DNA of 64,000 nucleotides from CAWDYA01 sp963806495 (lineage in GTDB: Bacteria; Acidobacteriota; Polarisedimenticolia; JACPZX01; DASXTC01), in assembly GCA_963806495.1 (NCBI GenBank), contig CAWDYA010000004.1, positions 307,292 through 371,291 of the forward strand, given 5' to 3'. The translations under genes were made by a program, and so were the position numbers. The notes beneath the pieces are model-generated. The model searched no databases. It was not told the origin of the DNA and saw only the letters and a program-made list of their open reading frames with translations. Shown here one piece after another: positions 54,201-63,989 of the stretch. The number at the start of each line of letters is the position of its first letter. Position 1 is the stretch's first letter.

Positions 54201-57200
54201 CCGACGTCTACAATCCCGCCGGCATCCCCCAGCGTGACAACAACGGCGGTGGGACGGTCTCCTCGGAGGACTGCCCGAACGAGCCGCCGTTCGACCCGAA
54301 CGACCCGGCCGGTGTCTGCTCGGGCGGCGTCTGCGTCGCCGGGGCGGCCAGCAAGCTGGGCACCACCTGCACGCGCGACGCCTTCTGCGAGAACCACGGC
54401 CGTGCCGCCAACGGCCAGTGCGACTGGGACGCCGACGGGCTCGGCGATCTGTGCGACAACTGCCCCGCCGTGCCGAACGCCAGCCAGCTCGACAGCGACG
54501 GCGACGGGATCGGCGACGTCTGCGAGGTGACCGACATCGACGGCGACGGCGTGCCGAACACGCAGGACAACTGCCCGACGCTGTACAATCCGAGCCAGGG
54601 CACGATATGCAGCTCCACGCTGGACTACGACGGCGATGGCATCCCCGAGGTCAACGACAACTGTCCGAACGTTCTCTGTGACCTCCTTCCGTGTTACAAC
54701 CCCCCGTACAGCGCCACCTACAACCCGGGCCAGGAGGACACCGACCAGGACGGCATCGGCGACAAGTGCGACTCGGAGGACGCCGACGCCGACGGCGTGA
54801 TGAACCAGCTCGACAATTGCCCCACCGTCTACAACCCGGCCGACCCGACCTTCCACATCCAGACCGACAGCGACTTCGACGGGCGAGGCGACGACCGCAC
54901 CGGCATCGACACCGTGCCCGGCGTGCGGGCCTACTGCGACCCCGACTCGGCCGACGACGACAACGACGGCTTCCCCGACGATCTGCTGCAGGTGGCCTCG
55001 GAGCTGGACTGCAACTGGACCGCCTACGGCCTCACCAACGTCAACCAGGGGGCGTCGACGGTGGGCGACCTGTTCCTCTACTCGGTCGCGCTCACCGACG
55101 ACGGCACGGCCGACTTCTTCTGCACGGCCGGAGACCCCGACCCGAACGACGATCCGTTGCTGCCGGAGCCCTGCCCGCAGGAGACACCGATGCAACCGGA
55201 CAACGACGCCTATTGCGACACCTCCGGCCAGCCGGGCAGCGGCGTGTGCGAGGCGGTGCCCGACGGCGTCGCCGACCCGGGCGAGACCGCGAGCGTCCGG
55301 CTCACCCTGCGCAACGACTCGGTCAGCCGGCAGACCGGCCTGCCGGTGGCCCTCACCAACCTGACGGTCGGGATCCGGGCCACGACCGCGTCGGTCGGGT
55401 GCGTCCCGAAGGCGCAGGTTTTCATGGGGACGCTTGGCGCGGGCGTCACGACCACCACGGCCGCCGGGGCGCTGACGTTCATCGTGAATCCGGCCGACCC
55501 GGGCCCGGGCCAGTCCACGGTGTCGACCTATGCCGAGGCGGGATTCGCCGTGACCGCGCAGGCCGACGGGATCGAGGGGATTCCCGGGAGAGGACGTTCG
55601 GCTTCACCATCGACCAGGACCGTTTCGAGGCGCCGCAAATCCCTGCCTCGTGCCCCGACCGGCCCGCGGTCAACGGGCCCGGTGTGCTGTGCGAGGGGTT
55701 CGACACCGACCGCAACGCGAGCGGCACGTACGACTTCACCCGGCTGCCGGTGGGCATGGATCCGAACGACCCGCTGCGGGCGATCGGTGACCCGAACGAT
55801 GACGTGCTCGGCTACACGCAGGGCACGGGCGCGAGCCCGTCCGGCACGGGGGCGGTCACCTGCATGGACGACGTCGGACGGGGCTCCGGCACCTGCTTCC
55901 CCGTGGCCGAGGAGAACGACTGGCACCTGCACTCGCCCACCGAGGGGCCGGGTGACGGCTACGATCCCACGCCAGGCATCGGCGCCCCCGACGGCGGCAA
56001 GGCGCACGGGGGCACCCGGTCGATGCACATGGGACGGCATCTCGACGCCACGACCACCCTGTCCGATACGTTGCGGTTCCGGCAGGTGTCGGCCTTCGTG
56101 CTCGACAGCCAGGGCGACCCGAACATCCCCGGCGTCGTGATCGGGCCGGGCACCACGCTCGATTTCTGGCACATGATCTCCGTGCCCGACGACGAAAACT
56201 TCGCCAGCGGATTCGGCTTCGAGGACTCGTTCGGTGGCGGGCAGTTGCAAATCAGCCTGCTGGGCGCCAACGGCCAGTTCGAGCGATGGCGGAGACTCAC
56301 AGCCAACCTCAACGGGTATGACTCGATCGACCAGGGCTACACGAGCGTGTGCGGCTTCGACCCGGGCGATGACGAGCGCTTTCCGAACGACGAGACGATG
56401 TGCGAATCTCCTGTCTGGTCCGACCTCGGCGACATCTTCGGCACCGACGCCACCTGCCAGACCGACACCGACGGCAACGATCCCATCCACAAGGACTGCG
56501 GCGCCTACTCGGGCTGCGCTCCCGGGCCGGGCTGCACCGAGAACGGGACGATAGGCACCGGTGTCTGGGCTCGCTCCGCCTTCGACCTGTCGCCGTTCGC
56601 CGGCCGCGTGGCGCGGCTGCGCTGGATCGGGATGGTGGAAGGCGGCTGGTCGTTCGGCACCAGCCGGTCGGCGCTCGAGCCGGCGCCCGGCAGCTTCGCC
56701 TACCAGTACTTCGACGGCGACGACGGCTGGTGGATTGACGACATCCGGCTGACCGATCTGCGTGTGCTGCCCGCCATCATCGCCCCCGACCCGGGCACGG
56801 GCCTCTCGCAGTGCGTGCCCGGCCCCGATCCGGACGCCTGCGGTGTGGTGAATCTCGTCGTGGCCGGCACCGTGGCGTACGGAGGACGCGCGCTGCTCGG
56901 CCTCGATACGCCAACACAGCCGGTCACCCTCGACACCCGGATGTCGACCGCGGCCGACGATCCGGCCACGACCGGCGTCACCGAGGGCGCCTGCGACAAC
57001 GGCGTGCTGCAGTACCAGGTGGAAGCGTGTCTCGACACCGGCTGTGCCGCCACACGCATCGTCACACCGTACTCCCCGTCGGGTCTGACCACCGTCTCGC
57101 CGGCGGCGACCACGCTGTATCGTGTCAGCGCCCGATGCTCGTCCGACCCGGCCTGCACCGCGCAGCAGGATGTTCTGGTGAAGGTGTACACGGGAGACGG

Positions 57201-57564
57201 CTCGGACCTGGTCGGACTGACCGTGACGGGAGGCCCCGCGGCTACCATCGCCTGGCCCGCGTCGCCGCAGCCGCCCGGGGTCGACGGCTACGATGTCTAT
57301 CGCGCGACGGTAGGCGCCGCAGGCACCGACGTCTTCCCCGGCAACGTCTTCGCGGGGGCCTGCTTCGCGCCCGACGTGGCCCAGGCTGCGCTCGGATTGG
57401 ACGCCAGCGCCCCGGACAACGACATCCCCGCGGTGGGCGAGGTGTTCATGTACCAGGTGTCGCACTCGACAAAGACCGCAGGCACGGTCAGCCCGCTCGG
57501 CCTGCGGCCCTCGTCGAGCAACCGCGCCGGGCAGCTCGTGCTGGCCTCGGAGCCCTGCCCCTAG
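48231..57564 (+). CDS. Giant secreted subtilisin-like (S8) protease with TSP3 repeats, copy 2 (three frameshifts)
   Basis: About 3,110 residues after correcting three one-base errors: extra base near 52241, extra G near 53765, missing G at 55586-55588. Architecture equals copy 1. The first ~45 residues, including the signal peptide (CCGLILLAAATLAPAGG), are unrelated to copy 1; then comes the shared tract with the same triad (Asp364, His434, Ser724). The C-terminal two thirds are clearly homologous but diverged, more GC-rich, and richer in GCC/GTC/ACC codons. TSP3 motifs such as DSDGDGIGDVCE and the modules ending WTIDDVYFEW and GWWIDDI are kept. ATG 48231 is chosen because a run of G then AG ends six bases upstream. 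No anchor at the C-terminus. Confidence 0.85.
48369..51796 (+). repeat. 3,428-bp near-identical tract, copy 2
   Basis: Second copy of 38386-41813. None of the apparent frameshifts in the two giant genes falls within either copy. Confidence 0.93.
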
Positions 57565-57615
57565 GGCCCGTCCGGGGGGAGGGACGGGACGGTCGCGTCC
57601 GGGCCGCCCGCGGTG

Positions 57616-57621
57616 TATATT
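57616..57621 (+). promoter_or_regulatory. -10-like box close to the amidase start
   Basis: TATATT ends nine bases before ATG 57631. If used, the transcript would start at or next to the ATG, giving a leaderless message. No convincing -35 is visible. Confidence 0.35.
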
Positions 57622-57630
57622 GACCGCGTC

Positions 57631-58908
57631 ATGGCCCGTCCGTCCTTCCCCCGGATCGCCGCCGTCATGCTCTTTCTGGCCCTGCTGACGCCGGCTTCAC
57701 GCCCCGCCGCGCGCCAGTCCGCCGGCGCCGAGCCGATCTCCGTCCTGGTGGGGTTCGCCGGCGAGGAGGGCGAAGGCACCCGCGTCACGCTGGCCTTCTC
57801 GCGCCAGGTCGAGTATCGCCTCGAGGAGACCCGCTCCCGGCTGCACCTGCTGATCGACGAGCCGCTCACCGACGCCTCCTATCTCGACCGCGACATGGAT
57901 TGGCCCACGCTGCGCCGGATCCGCTTCGACAGGACGCGCCGTGGCGTCGACATCATGTTCTATTTCGGCGAGGACTTCGGCACCTTCAGCACCAGCGAGC
58001 TGTCCAACCCATTCCGGATCGTGCTGCTGTTCCTGCCGAAGGGCGCCCGACTCGAGACACCGCCCGCCGAGCCGCCGCCCGCGGCCGGGGGGCTGCCCCC
58101 CGGCCTGCCCGGCCCGGCCGCCCCGGAAGGCGGTGGTGAGGAGGTCATCACACCCGAGCCGCTGCCCGAGCGCCGCCCGGGCGAGATCCGGCGCATCGTG
58201 CTCGACCCGGGCCACGGCGGCGACGAAGAGGGAGCGGTGGGGCGCAGCGGCCTGAAGGAAAAGGAGCTGGTGCTGGACATCGCGCGGCGCCTGCGCTCGA
58301 CACTGCAGCAGAAGGGATACACCGTCGACCTGACCCGCGACGAGGACCGGTCGCTCGACCTCGACAGCCGCGCCGGGTTCGCCAACAGCAAGGCCGCGGA
58401 CCTGTTCGTCAGCATCCACGCCAACGCCTCGGTGCGCTCGAGCGCCCGCGGCGCGGAGACCTACTTCCTGTCGTACGGCGCCACCGACGCCGACGCGATG
58501 GCGCTGGCCCGCGCGGAGAACCGTCCCGGGGGCGACGGTGAGGGCGACACCGGCGGCGCAGGCAGCGGCGAGATAAAGACCGTGTTGTGGGAGATGGCCC
58601 AGGCCGAGCACCTCTCCCGCTCCAGCATGCTGGCCGGCATGATCCAGACCGAGATGAACCAGCTCGCCGGCATCGCCGACCGGGGTGTCAAGCAGGCCCC
58701 CTTCCGTGTGCTGGTGGGGGCCGACATGCCGGCCGTGCTGATAGAGGTCGGATTCCTCAGCAACGCCGACGAGGAGCGCGACATGGCCAGCGAGGCGTAC
58801 AGGCAGCGGATCGCCGGGTCCATCGCTGCGGCGATCGACCGGTTCAGCCGGCGCGTGCGCGAGGAGGAAAGCGCCCTGTCGTCGATACCCGCGGGGGTCC
58901 CCCGATGA
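57631..58908 (+). CDS. N-acetylmuramoyl-L-alanine amidase (AmiC-like)
   Basis: About 425 residues. Signal peptide 1-30 (LFLALLTPASRPAARQ). An AMIN-like beta domain (about 35-135) targets the wall, then a Pro/Gly linker, then Amidase_3 from about 185: zinc ligands in VLDPGHGGDE, LKEKELVLDIA and FVSIHANAS, and catalytic glutamate in LIEVGFLSN. It cleaves the amide between MurNAc and the stem peptide, as in daughter-cell separation. ATG 57631 begins a clean signal peptide; GTG 57613 is the alternative. The stop overlaps the next start. Confidence 0.9.
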   Translation: MARPSFPRIAAVMLFLALLTPASRPAARQSAGAEPISVLVGFAGEEGEGTRVTLAFSRQVEYRLEETRSRLHLLIDEPLTDASYLDRDMDWPTLRRIRFDRTRRGVDIMFYFGEDFGTFSTSELSNPFRIVLLFLPKGARLETPPAEPPPAAGGLPPGLPGPAAPEGGGEEVITPEPLPERRPGEIRRIVLDPGHGGDEEGAVGRSGLKEKELVLDIARRLRSTLQQKGYTVDLTRDEDRSLDLDSRAGFANSKAADLFVSIHANASVRSSARGAETYFLSYGATDADAMALARAENRPGGDGEGDTGGAGSGEIKTVLWEMAQAEHLSRSSMLAGMIQTEMNQLAGIADRGVKQAPFRVLVGADMPAVLIEVGFLSNADEERDMASEAYRQRIAGSIAAAIDRFSRRVREEESALSSIPAGVPR

Positions 58909-59561
58909 GCCGGCGCGGCCGGGGGGCCGGTCTGGCCGGCGCCGCGGCCGTCGTGCTGGCGCTGAACCTGTCCGGCTGCGGCGGGCCGCCACCGGGCGAG
59001 CAGGAGGCTGCGAATCCGGCGGCCGATTCGGGAAACGCCGCCGCTGAGACCACCGTCGCTCCCAAGCCGATCGAGGCGCCGCCGCCCGTCGTCGAGGAGA
59101 ACCGGATCACCGTGACGCTGTACTTCTGCGGCGCCGACGGCGAGCTGTCGCCCGAGCGGCGGGACCTGGCGATCGAGACGCAGCGCCGCGAGCAGGCGCG
59201 ACTGGTGATGGAGGCGCTGCTGCAGGGGCCGCGTACGCGGCTGATGCGGATCATCCCGACCGACACGACGCTGCGGGCGCTTTACCTGCAGCCCGACGGC
59301 ACCGCCTACGTCGACCTCGACGCCGCCTTCGCGCGCGGACTGGAGCACGGCTCCGAGGACGCGCTGCTCGCCGTGCGTGCCATCACCGACACGCTGGCCG
59401 TGAACTTTCCTGAAGTGCAGCGAGTGAAGATCCTGGTGGACGGGCAGGAGGTGCGCGCGCTGGGCGGTCACCTCGACCTGTCGCGCCCGCTCGCCCCCGA
59501 CCCGTTCGCCGCCGGCCGCACCGCGCGCGCGTCACTCGCCACGCCCGCGGCGGCTCCGTGA
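58905..59561 (+). CDS. GerMN-domain lipoprotein
   Basis: 218 residues. Lipobox NLSGC at about residue 24 after a hydrophobic signal, then an Ala/Pro-rich spacer, then a GerMN domain from about 65 (ITVTLYFCGADGELSPERRD; ending VNFPEVQRVKILVDGQEV). GerMN domains are found in spore germination GerM and in envelope lipoproteins next to cell-wall amidases. Here the ATGA overlap with the amidase gene suggests a shared envelope role. It is likely anchored in the outer or inner membrane facing the periplasm. Confidence 0.85.
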   Translation: MSRRGRGAGLAGAAAVVLALNLSGCGGPPPGEQEAANPAADSGNAAAETTVAPKPIEAPPPVVEENRITVTLYFCGADGELSPERRDLAIETQRREQARLVMEALLQGPRTRLMRIIPTDTTLRALYLQPDGTAYVDLDAAFARGLEHGSEDALLAVRAITDTLAVNFPEVQRVKILVDGQEVRALGGHLDLSRPLAPDPFAAGRTARASLATPAAAP

Positions 59562-60463
59562 GCGATCCGCGCCCCATCGGGATCTTCGACTCCGGCATCG
59601 GCGGCCTCACAGTGCTTCGGGCCGTATCAGAGCGGCTGCCCGCGGAGAAGCTCGTCTATCTGGGCGACACCGCACGCGTGCCGTACGGAACCAAGTCGGC
59701 CGCCACCGTTGCGCGCTATGCCCGCGAGTGCGCCAGCTTTCTGTGCGAGCGCGGCATCAAGGCGCTGGTGGTGGCCTGCAACACCGCTTCGGCTGTGGCG
59801 ATGGACGATCTGCGCCAACAGCTCGGCCCGCTGTCCGTGCCGGTGCTGGGCGTGATCGAGCCGGGAGCCGTGGAGGCCTGCCGGCTGTCGCGTCACGGAC
59901 GCGTGGGCGTGATCGGCACCGCCTCCACCATTCGCAGCGACGCCTACGCACGCGCGGTGGCCGCCATCAAGCCCGACTTCACCGTCGTGAGCACCGCCTG
60001 CCCGATGTTCGTGCCGCTGGCCGAAGAGGGGTGGACCGAGCCGGACGACGCCATCGCGGGCGCCATCGCCGCGCGCTACCTGGCCGGCCCCGTGCGCGAG
60101 AGGATCGACACGCTGATCCTGGGCTGCACCCACTATCCGCTGCTGCGCGGCGTGATCGAGCGCGCGCTCGCGGAGCTGGTGCCGGCCGGCCCGCCGGTCA
60201 CGCTGGTCGATTCGGGCACCGCCGTGGCGCACGACCTCGCGCGGTTGCTCGAGCGCCACGACATCGCGGCGCCGGCGGATGGCGCCGGGGCGGGTGGAGC
60301 TTCAGCCATGCCGGCCTCGGCCGAGGCCGACTACTGCGTCACCGACGACCCGGGACGGTTCCGCGCGGTGGGCGCGCGATTCCTGGGGCACGACATCAGC
60401 GGTCCGCACCTCGCGGACCTGACACACCACGAGCCCGACACCTCAGGGGGGACAAGAGCATGA
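59558..60463 (+). CDS. murI: Glutamate racemase
   Basis: 301 residues. Supplies D-glutamate for peptidoglycan. IGIFDSGIGGLTVLR at the N-terminus, GDTARVPYG, first catalytic cysteine in VVACNTASAV and second in LGCTHYPLLR. Start GTG 59558 overlaps the preceding stop. A Gly/Ala-rich insertion around 245-260 precedes the last strand (YCVTDDPGRFRAVGARFLG), which is a usual MurI tail. Confidence 0.94.
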   Translation: MSDPRPIGIFDSGIGGLTVLRAVSERLPAEKLVYLGDTARVPYGTKSAATVARYARECASFLCERGIKALVVACNTASAVAMDDLRQQLGPLSVPVLGVIEPGAVEACRLSRHGRVGVIGTASTIRSDAYARAVAAIKPDFTVVSTACPMFVPLAEEGWTEPDDAIAGAIAARYLAGPVRERIDTLILGCTHYPLLRGVIERALAELVPAGPPVTLVDSGTAVAHDLARLLERHDIAAPADGAGAGGASAMPASAEADYCVTDDPGRFRAVGARFLGHDISGPHLADLTHHEPDTSGGTRA

Positions 60464-61227
60464 GCGCCAGAATCGACGGACGCGGCGACGCCGACCTGCG
60501 ATCCACCACCATCACGATCGACGTCAACCGGTACGCCGAAGGCTCGGCGCTGATCCAGACGGGCGAGACGCGGGTCATCTGCACGGCGAGCGTCGAGGAT
60601 CGCGTGCCGCCGTTTCTCATCGGCCAGCGCAAGGGGTGGGTCACGGCCGAGTATGGCATGCTGCCCCGCTCCACGCACACCCGTACCAACCGCGAGGCCT
60701 CGCGCGGCCGCCCCTCGGGGCGCACCGCGGAGATCCAGCGGCTGATCGGCCGGGCCATGCGCGCCGTGGTGGACATGACCGCCTTCGGCGAGAAGACGAT
60801 CTGGCTCGACTGCGACGTGCTTCAGGCCGACGGCGGCACCCGCTGCGCCTCGATCACCGGCGCCTGGGTGGCGCTGGCGCGTGCGCTCGCCACCCTGAAG
60901 GCCAGCGGCGCGATGATCATGCGGCCCCCGCTCACCGGCCAGGTCGCCGCCGTGTCGGTCGGCATCTCCGGCGGCCGGCCCGTGCTCGACCTGTGCTACG
61001 AGGAGGACTCGAAGGCCGGCGTGGACATGAACATCATCCGCACCGACTCGGGCCGCTACGTCGAGATCCAGGGCACCGCCGAATCGGCCCCCTTCTCGCG
61101 CGAGCAGATGACGGCCATGCTGGAGCTCGCCGACAGCGGGATCGACCGGCTCGTGGAGATCCAGCGCCGCGCCCTCGGCGACCACCTCGCAGGACTCGTT
61201 CAGACGGCGGGCACGGGAGCCGCCTGA
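60460..61227 (+). CDS. rph: Ribonuclease PH
   Basis: 255 residues, phosphorolytic 3'-5' exonuclease that trims tRNA 3' ends. Conserved ETRVICTASVEDRVPPFL, GWVTAEYGMLPRSTHTRT, REASRGRPSGRTAEIQRLIG, LDCDVLQADGGTRCASI and LDLCYEEDSKAGVDMNII. ATG 60460 follows GGGGGG with an overlap of the murI stop. In several lineages rph and rdgB are paired, as here. Confidence 0.96.
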   Translation: MSARIDGRGDADLRSTTITIDVNRYAEGSALIQTGETRVICTASVEDRVPPFLIGQRKGWVTAEYGMLPRSTHTRTNREASRGRPSGRTAEIQRLIGRAMRAVVDMTAFGEKTIWLDCDVLQADGGTRCASITGAWVALARALATLKASGAMIMRPPLTGQVAAVSVGISGGRPVLDLCYEEDSKAGVDMNIIRTDSGRYVEIQGTAESAPFSREQMTAMLELADSGIDRLVEIQRRALGDHLAGLVQTAGTGAA

Positions 61228-61874
61228 TGCCGGCGAAGCGGATCCTCGTGGGCAGCTTCAATCCCGGCAAGGTGGTCGAGGTGCGCGACACGCTGGCCGC
61301 GTCGGGCATCGACGTGCCGGTGATGGCGCTGAAGGAAGTGCAGGGTGCACCCATCTACGTCGAGCGGGGCGAGACCTTCGAGGAGATCGCCGCCGGCAAG
61401 GTGCTGCACTACAGCCGCTACGGACGCGATCTCACCCTGACGGACGATTCGGGCCTGTGCGTCGACGCGCTCGACGGCGCGCCCGGCATCCACACCGCGC
61501 GCTATGGCACCCCCGAGAAGGTGGACGACGCCGTGCGCTGGCGGCACCTGCTCGACAACATGAAGGACGTGCCCGACGGGCGGCGCGGCGCCACGTTCGT
61601 GTGCGTGCTGGCGCTCGGAAGGTGGGGAAGGCTGGTGAAGCTGTTTCGCGGCGAGTGCCGCGGCACGATCCTGCGCGAGCCGCGCGGCGAGGGCGGCTTC
61701 GGCTACGACCCGGTGTTCTGGCACCCGGCGTCGGAGATGAGCTTCGCCGAGATGACCGGCGAGCAGAAGGCGGCTGTGTCGCACCGGGGCGCTGCGCTTC
61801 GCCAGCTGACGGAGTACCTCAAGGGGCCCGAAAGCCCGCTGACCGGCAAGACCCGGACGCTCCCGCGGGAGTGA
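61227..61874 (+). CDS. rdgB: RdgB/HAM1 family non-canonical purine NTP pyrophosphatase
   Basis: 215 residues. Hydrolyses ITP/XTP/dITP to keep them out of nucleic acids. SFNPGKVVEVRD, the catalytic acidic site LTDDSGLCVDALDGAPG, and GFGYDPVFWHP are all present, as is SHRGAALRQL. ATG 61227 shares a base with the rph stop. It is the last gene of the amidase-to-rdgB operon. Confidence 0.95.
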   Translation: MPAKRILVGSFNPGKVVEVRDTLAASGIDVPVMALKEVQGAPIYVERGETFEEIAAGKVLHYSRYGRDLTLTDDSGLCVDALDGAPGIHTARYGTPEKVDDAVRWRHLLDNMKDVPDGRRGATFVCVLALGRWGRLVKLFRGECRGTILREPRGEGGFGYDPVFWHPASEMSFAEMTGEQKAAVSHRGAALRQLTEYLKGPESPLTGKTRTLPRE

Positions 61875-61990
61875 GGCGGGTCGGGGCATTGCGCGGCCTC
61901 CTCACGGGCGCCGGCTACGTCCCAGGCCCGAAAAGGCCGAATCCGCGGAAAGTCAAGGCAGGAAAGGAGATCCGCCGGGCCGCCGCGGCG

Positions 61991-62019
61991 TTGACACAGG
62001 CGCCCGATGACCGCATAAT
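61991..62019 (+). promoter_or_regulatory. Strong promoter of tRNA-Asn
   Basis: Perfect TTGACA (61991-61996), 17-base spacer, CATAAT (62014-62019). The tRNA starts 34 bases after the -10. Confidence 0.75.
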
Positions 62020-62053
62020 TCGGGGCCTGAGCACAACACAGGCGTACCACCGA

Positions 62054-62128
<75 letters not shown>

Positions 62129-62166
62129 GACACTTGATGCCCCGAGTCGATGGGGCGTACCGATAC

Positions 62167-62202
62167 GAGAGCCTCGGCCCGGCGACGGGTCGGGGCTCTT
62201 TC
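62167..62202 (+). terminator. Terminator-like hairpin after tRNA-Asn
   Basis: AGAGCC-CGGCCCG pairs with CGGG-CGG-GGCTCT around a GCGA loop, ending CTCTTTCG. The T tail is short. Confidence 0.55.
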
Positions 62203-62335
62203 GCTTAGGGGGGCGCGGGGATCGGGCGGACGGGGGTGGTGCGGGGAGGACTCTCTGCGTGTTAAGCGAACTCCGCCCCTCATGGCCCCCGGCAGGCTGG
62301 AACCACCTCGAAACCTCTCTCTGCTCTCTCCGAGT

Positions 62336-62362
62336 GTTAACCAAGCGGTTGCGCTGGTTAAC
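62336..62362. repeat. 27-bp imperfect palindrome, possible operator
   Basis: GTTAACCAAGCG, a GTTG centre, then CGCTGGTTAAC: eleven pairs with one bulged A. It sits just before an ATG at 62364 and resembles a DNA-binding protein site or a small hairpin. Confidence 0.4.
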
Positions 62363-62817
62363 ATGCGGAAGGGAGAATGAAGCGGCTGATGGAGGAGCGC
62401 CAAGTGGATAAGGCAAGGGAGTTGGCGAATCAGACGGCTCAAAGCGGGCCTGGAGGAGATCTTCCAGATTCCAACACGAGAAGAAGGACGGACGGCGAGT
62501 CGATCGCTCCTTCCTGGCATGGAAGCGGAGGATGGTGCAGGACACAGCCTGAACATGTGCTTCGGTGAGGGTCATCATTATCCCGAAAACTTGAGGGCCT
62601 CAATTTCTGGGAGATGCGCATGATACCCGTCGACAGTGAAGGTACATCGGGCCTTCCAGGACGAACAGAGGTTCCCACAGGAATCTCGAGCTTGCGAAGA
62701 CGCTGGATCCATCGAAGCCTTCGAGGAACTGTCGCTATCCTCGTAGTTTCAATCAATCGCGTATCGCTCTCGGGGCGAGACTAGTCTATCTATGTTGCCG
62801 TCGCGGAGAGTTGGGGA

Positions 62818-63643
62818 ATGCTGACCGAGACTAATTCTAGAGTGGCTATCGAGAGAATAGAGATTGAGCTGCGAGAACGTCCGGAGATATTCGCCCGCGG
62901 AATCGCCCCCACTATCAAAGAGCGTGCGCGGGCCCAGGGCGGTTTGCACTCCAGCGGGGCGCGATCTTCATCTACCAGGCGGTCGGCCGAGAGTATGAAG
63001 TCAGAGCCATGCAAGTCTGGCAGGTGCTTGCTCGGGTGGTGAGTGGGACGGCGGTCGAAAGAGGGCCGGGCGCGTCGGACACGCTCAAGACCATCGTACA
63101 CGAGCAGGTGGCGAGATTCAAGGACGACCTGAACAGGCATCATCGGGAAGCATCGGCCCCTCATCCAGTGGTCCCGACTTCGCGTGCCCCACTCGAGAGC
63201 CTTCGCGAGCGCCCACTGGGACGTTCCAGAGATCGAGATCGCATGGTCGCCGAGGAGCGGGCCGGGTTGCCTGTTCCGAGCGGGGGAAGCGGCGACCTAC
63301 AATTTCTACTCGTCGGTGGGAGTCGTTCAGACGGGTCCGGAACGCGGTTGCTTCTCTGACGCAGGGATTAGGACCGGAGGTCCTGCGCGCAGTCCAGGAG
63401 GCAATGGATGCGGTGCAGAAAACTGTCGTGACGAGCGCCGAGATAGCGGATGAACAGCGAAGGCAGATACTGCAGGTTGCTCAGGAGGTAGTATCCGAAT
63501 CAAAGTCCACCTCTCCGAACCTAGTTCGCGTGAGGGGTGCACTAATCGGGGTGGCCACGGCTGTCCAGACGCTGGGCAGTGCGAGGGACGCCTATGAGTT
63601 GATCAAGAGCGCTGCCACGCTGCTCGGGATCCGCTTGCCATGA
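62818..63643 (+). pseudogene. Unrecognised protein in several frames, about 275 codons
   Basis: Four protein-like pieces follow one another in different frames: ETNSRVAIERIEIELRERPE (62818 on), GAIFIYQAVGREYEVRAMQV (from about 62941), HWDVPEIEIAWSPRSG with ATYNFYSSV (about 63190-63320), and RRVRNAVASLTQGL to the end at 63643, which closes with a hydrophobic tail VRGALIGVATAVQTLG. Shifts are near 62940, between 63130 and 63190, and near 63317. Either a decayed gene or one gene with errors. No family is recognised; the hydrophobic C-terminal helix hints at a membrane-associated product. Lower GC and denser breaks than elsewhere fit foreign or decaying DNA. Confidence 0.45.
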
Positions 63644-63680
63644 CGCTCCCAATCGCCTTTCGTGCCTGAGGATTGCTGAC

Positions 63681-63989
63681 GTGAATAAGCGCATGCTCTT
63701 GAAGCTTCTAGGAAAACGCATTCGGATCGTGCCGCGTCCTAGAGGATTCAACAGCGATGACCGTTGGCTCGTTCAAGTAGGAGCAGCGGATAATGAGATC
63801 GCACTCAAGAATGAGATAACCGATCACCTCGTAAGGGTGGGGATGGACCACGTGATCGAGTACCTGTCCGATACCGGAAGCGACGGAGTGCTTCTCATGA
63901 AGTCGAGGATCGTGCTGCGGCGAGAAGGTGCATGTCGAACCAGATATGCCCTGGGCACGGGGCCGATCGGTGGAATCGACACTACCTAG
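63681..63989 (+). CDS. Small protein of unknown function
   Basis: 102 codons from a GTG. Residues 1-80 look like a folded alpha/beta domain: KRMLLKLLGKRIRIVPRPRG, DRWLVQVGAADNEIALKNEI and VIEYLSDTGSDGVLLMKSR. The last twenty residues lose this character, so a frameshift after about residue 80 is possible. It lies 37 bases after the preceding broken gene and may belong to the same unit. No family recognised. Confidence 0.5.
   Translation: MNKRMLLKLLGKRIRIVPRPRGFNSDDRWLVQVGAADNEIALKNEITDHLVRVGMDHVIEYLSDTGSDGVLLMKSRIVLRREGACRTRYALGTGPIGGIDTT

Larger units (their letters stand above)
62129..62817. other. 689-bp region after tRNA-Asn without a supported gene
   Basis: Starts with a terminator-like hairpin, then GC-rich sequence, then a drop in GC. 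Holds an inverted repeat at 62336-62362. Short frames, such as one of 63 codons at 62377-62568 preceded by AGGGAG, are not convincingly protein-like. Could be the remnant edge of an integrated element. Confidence 0.5.

Noticed and set aside
62377..62568. 63-codon frame after tRNA-Asn with an AGGGAG upstream
   Set aside because: Low-complexity polar composition with no hydrophobic core; kept only as part of the intergenic description.
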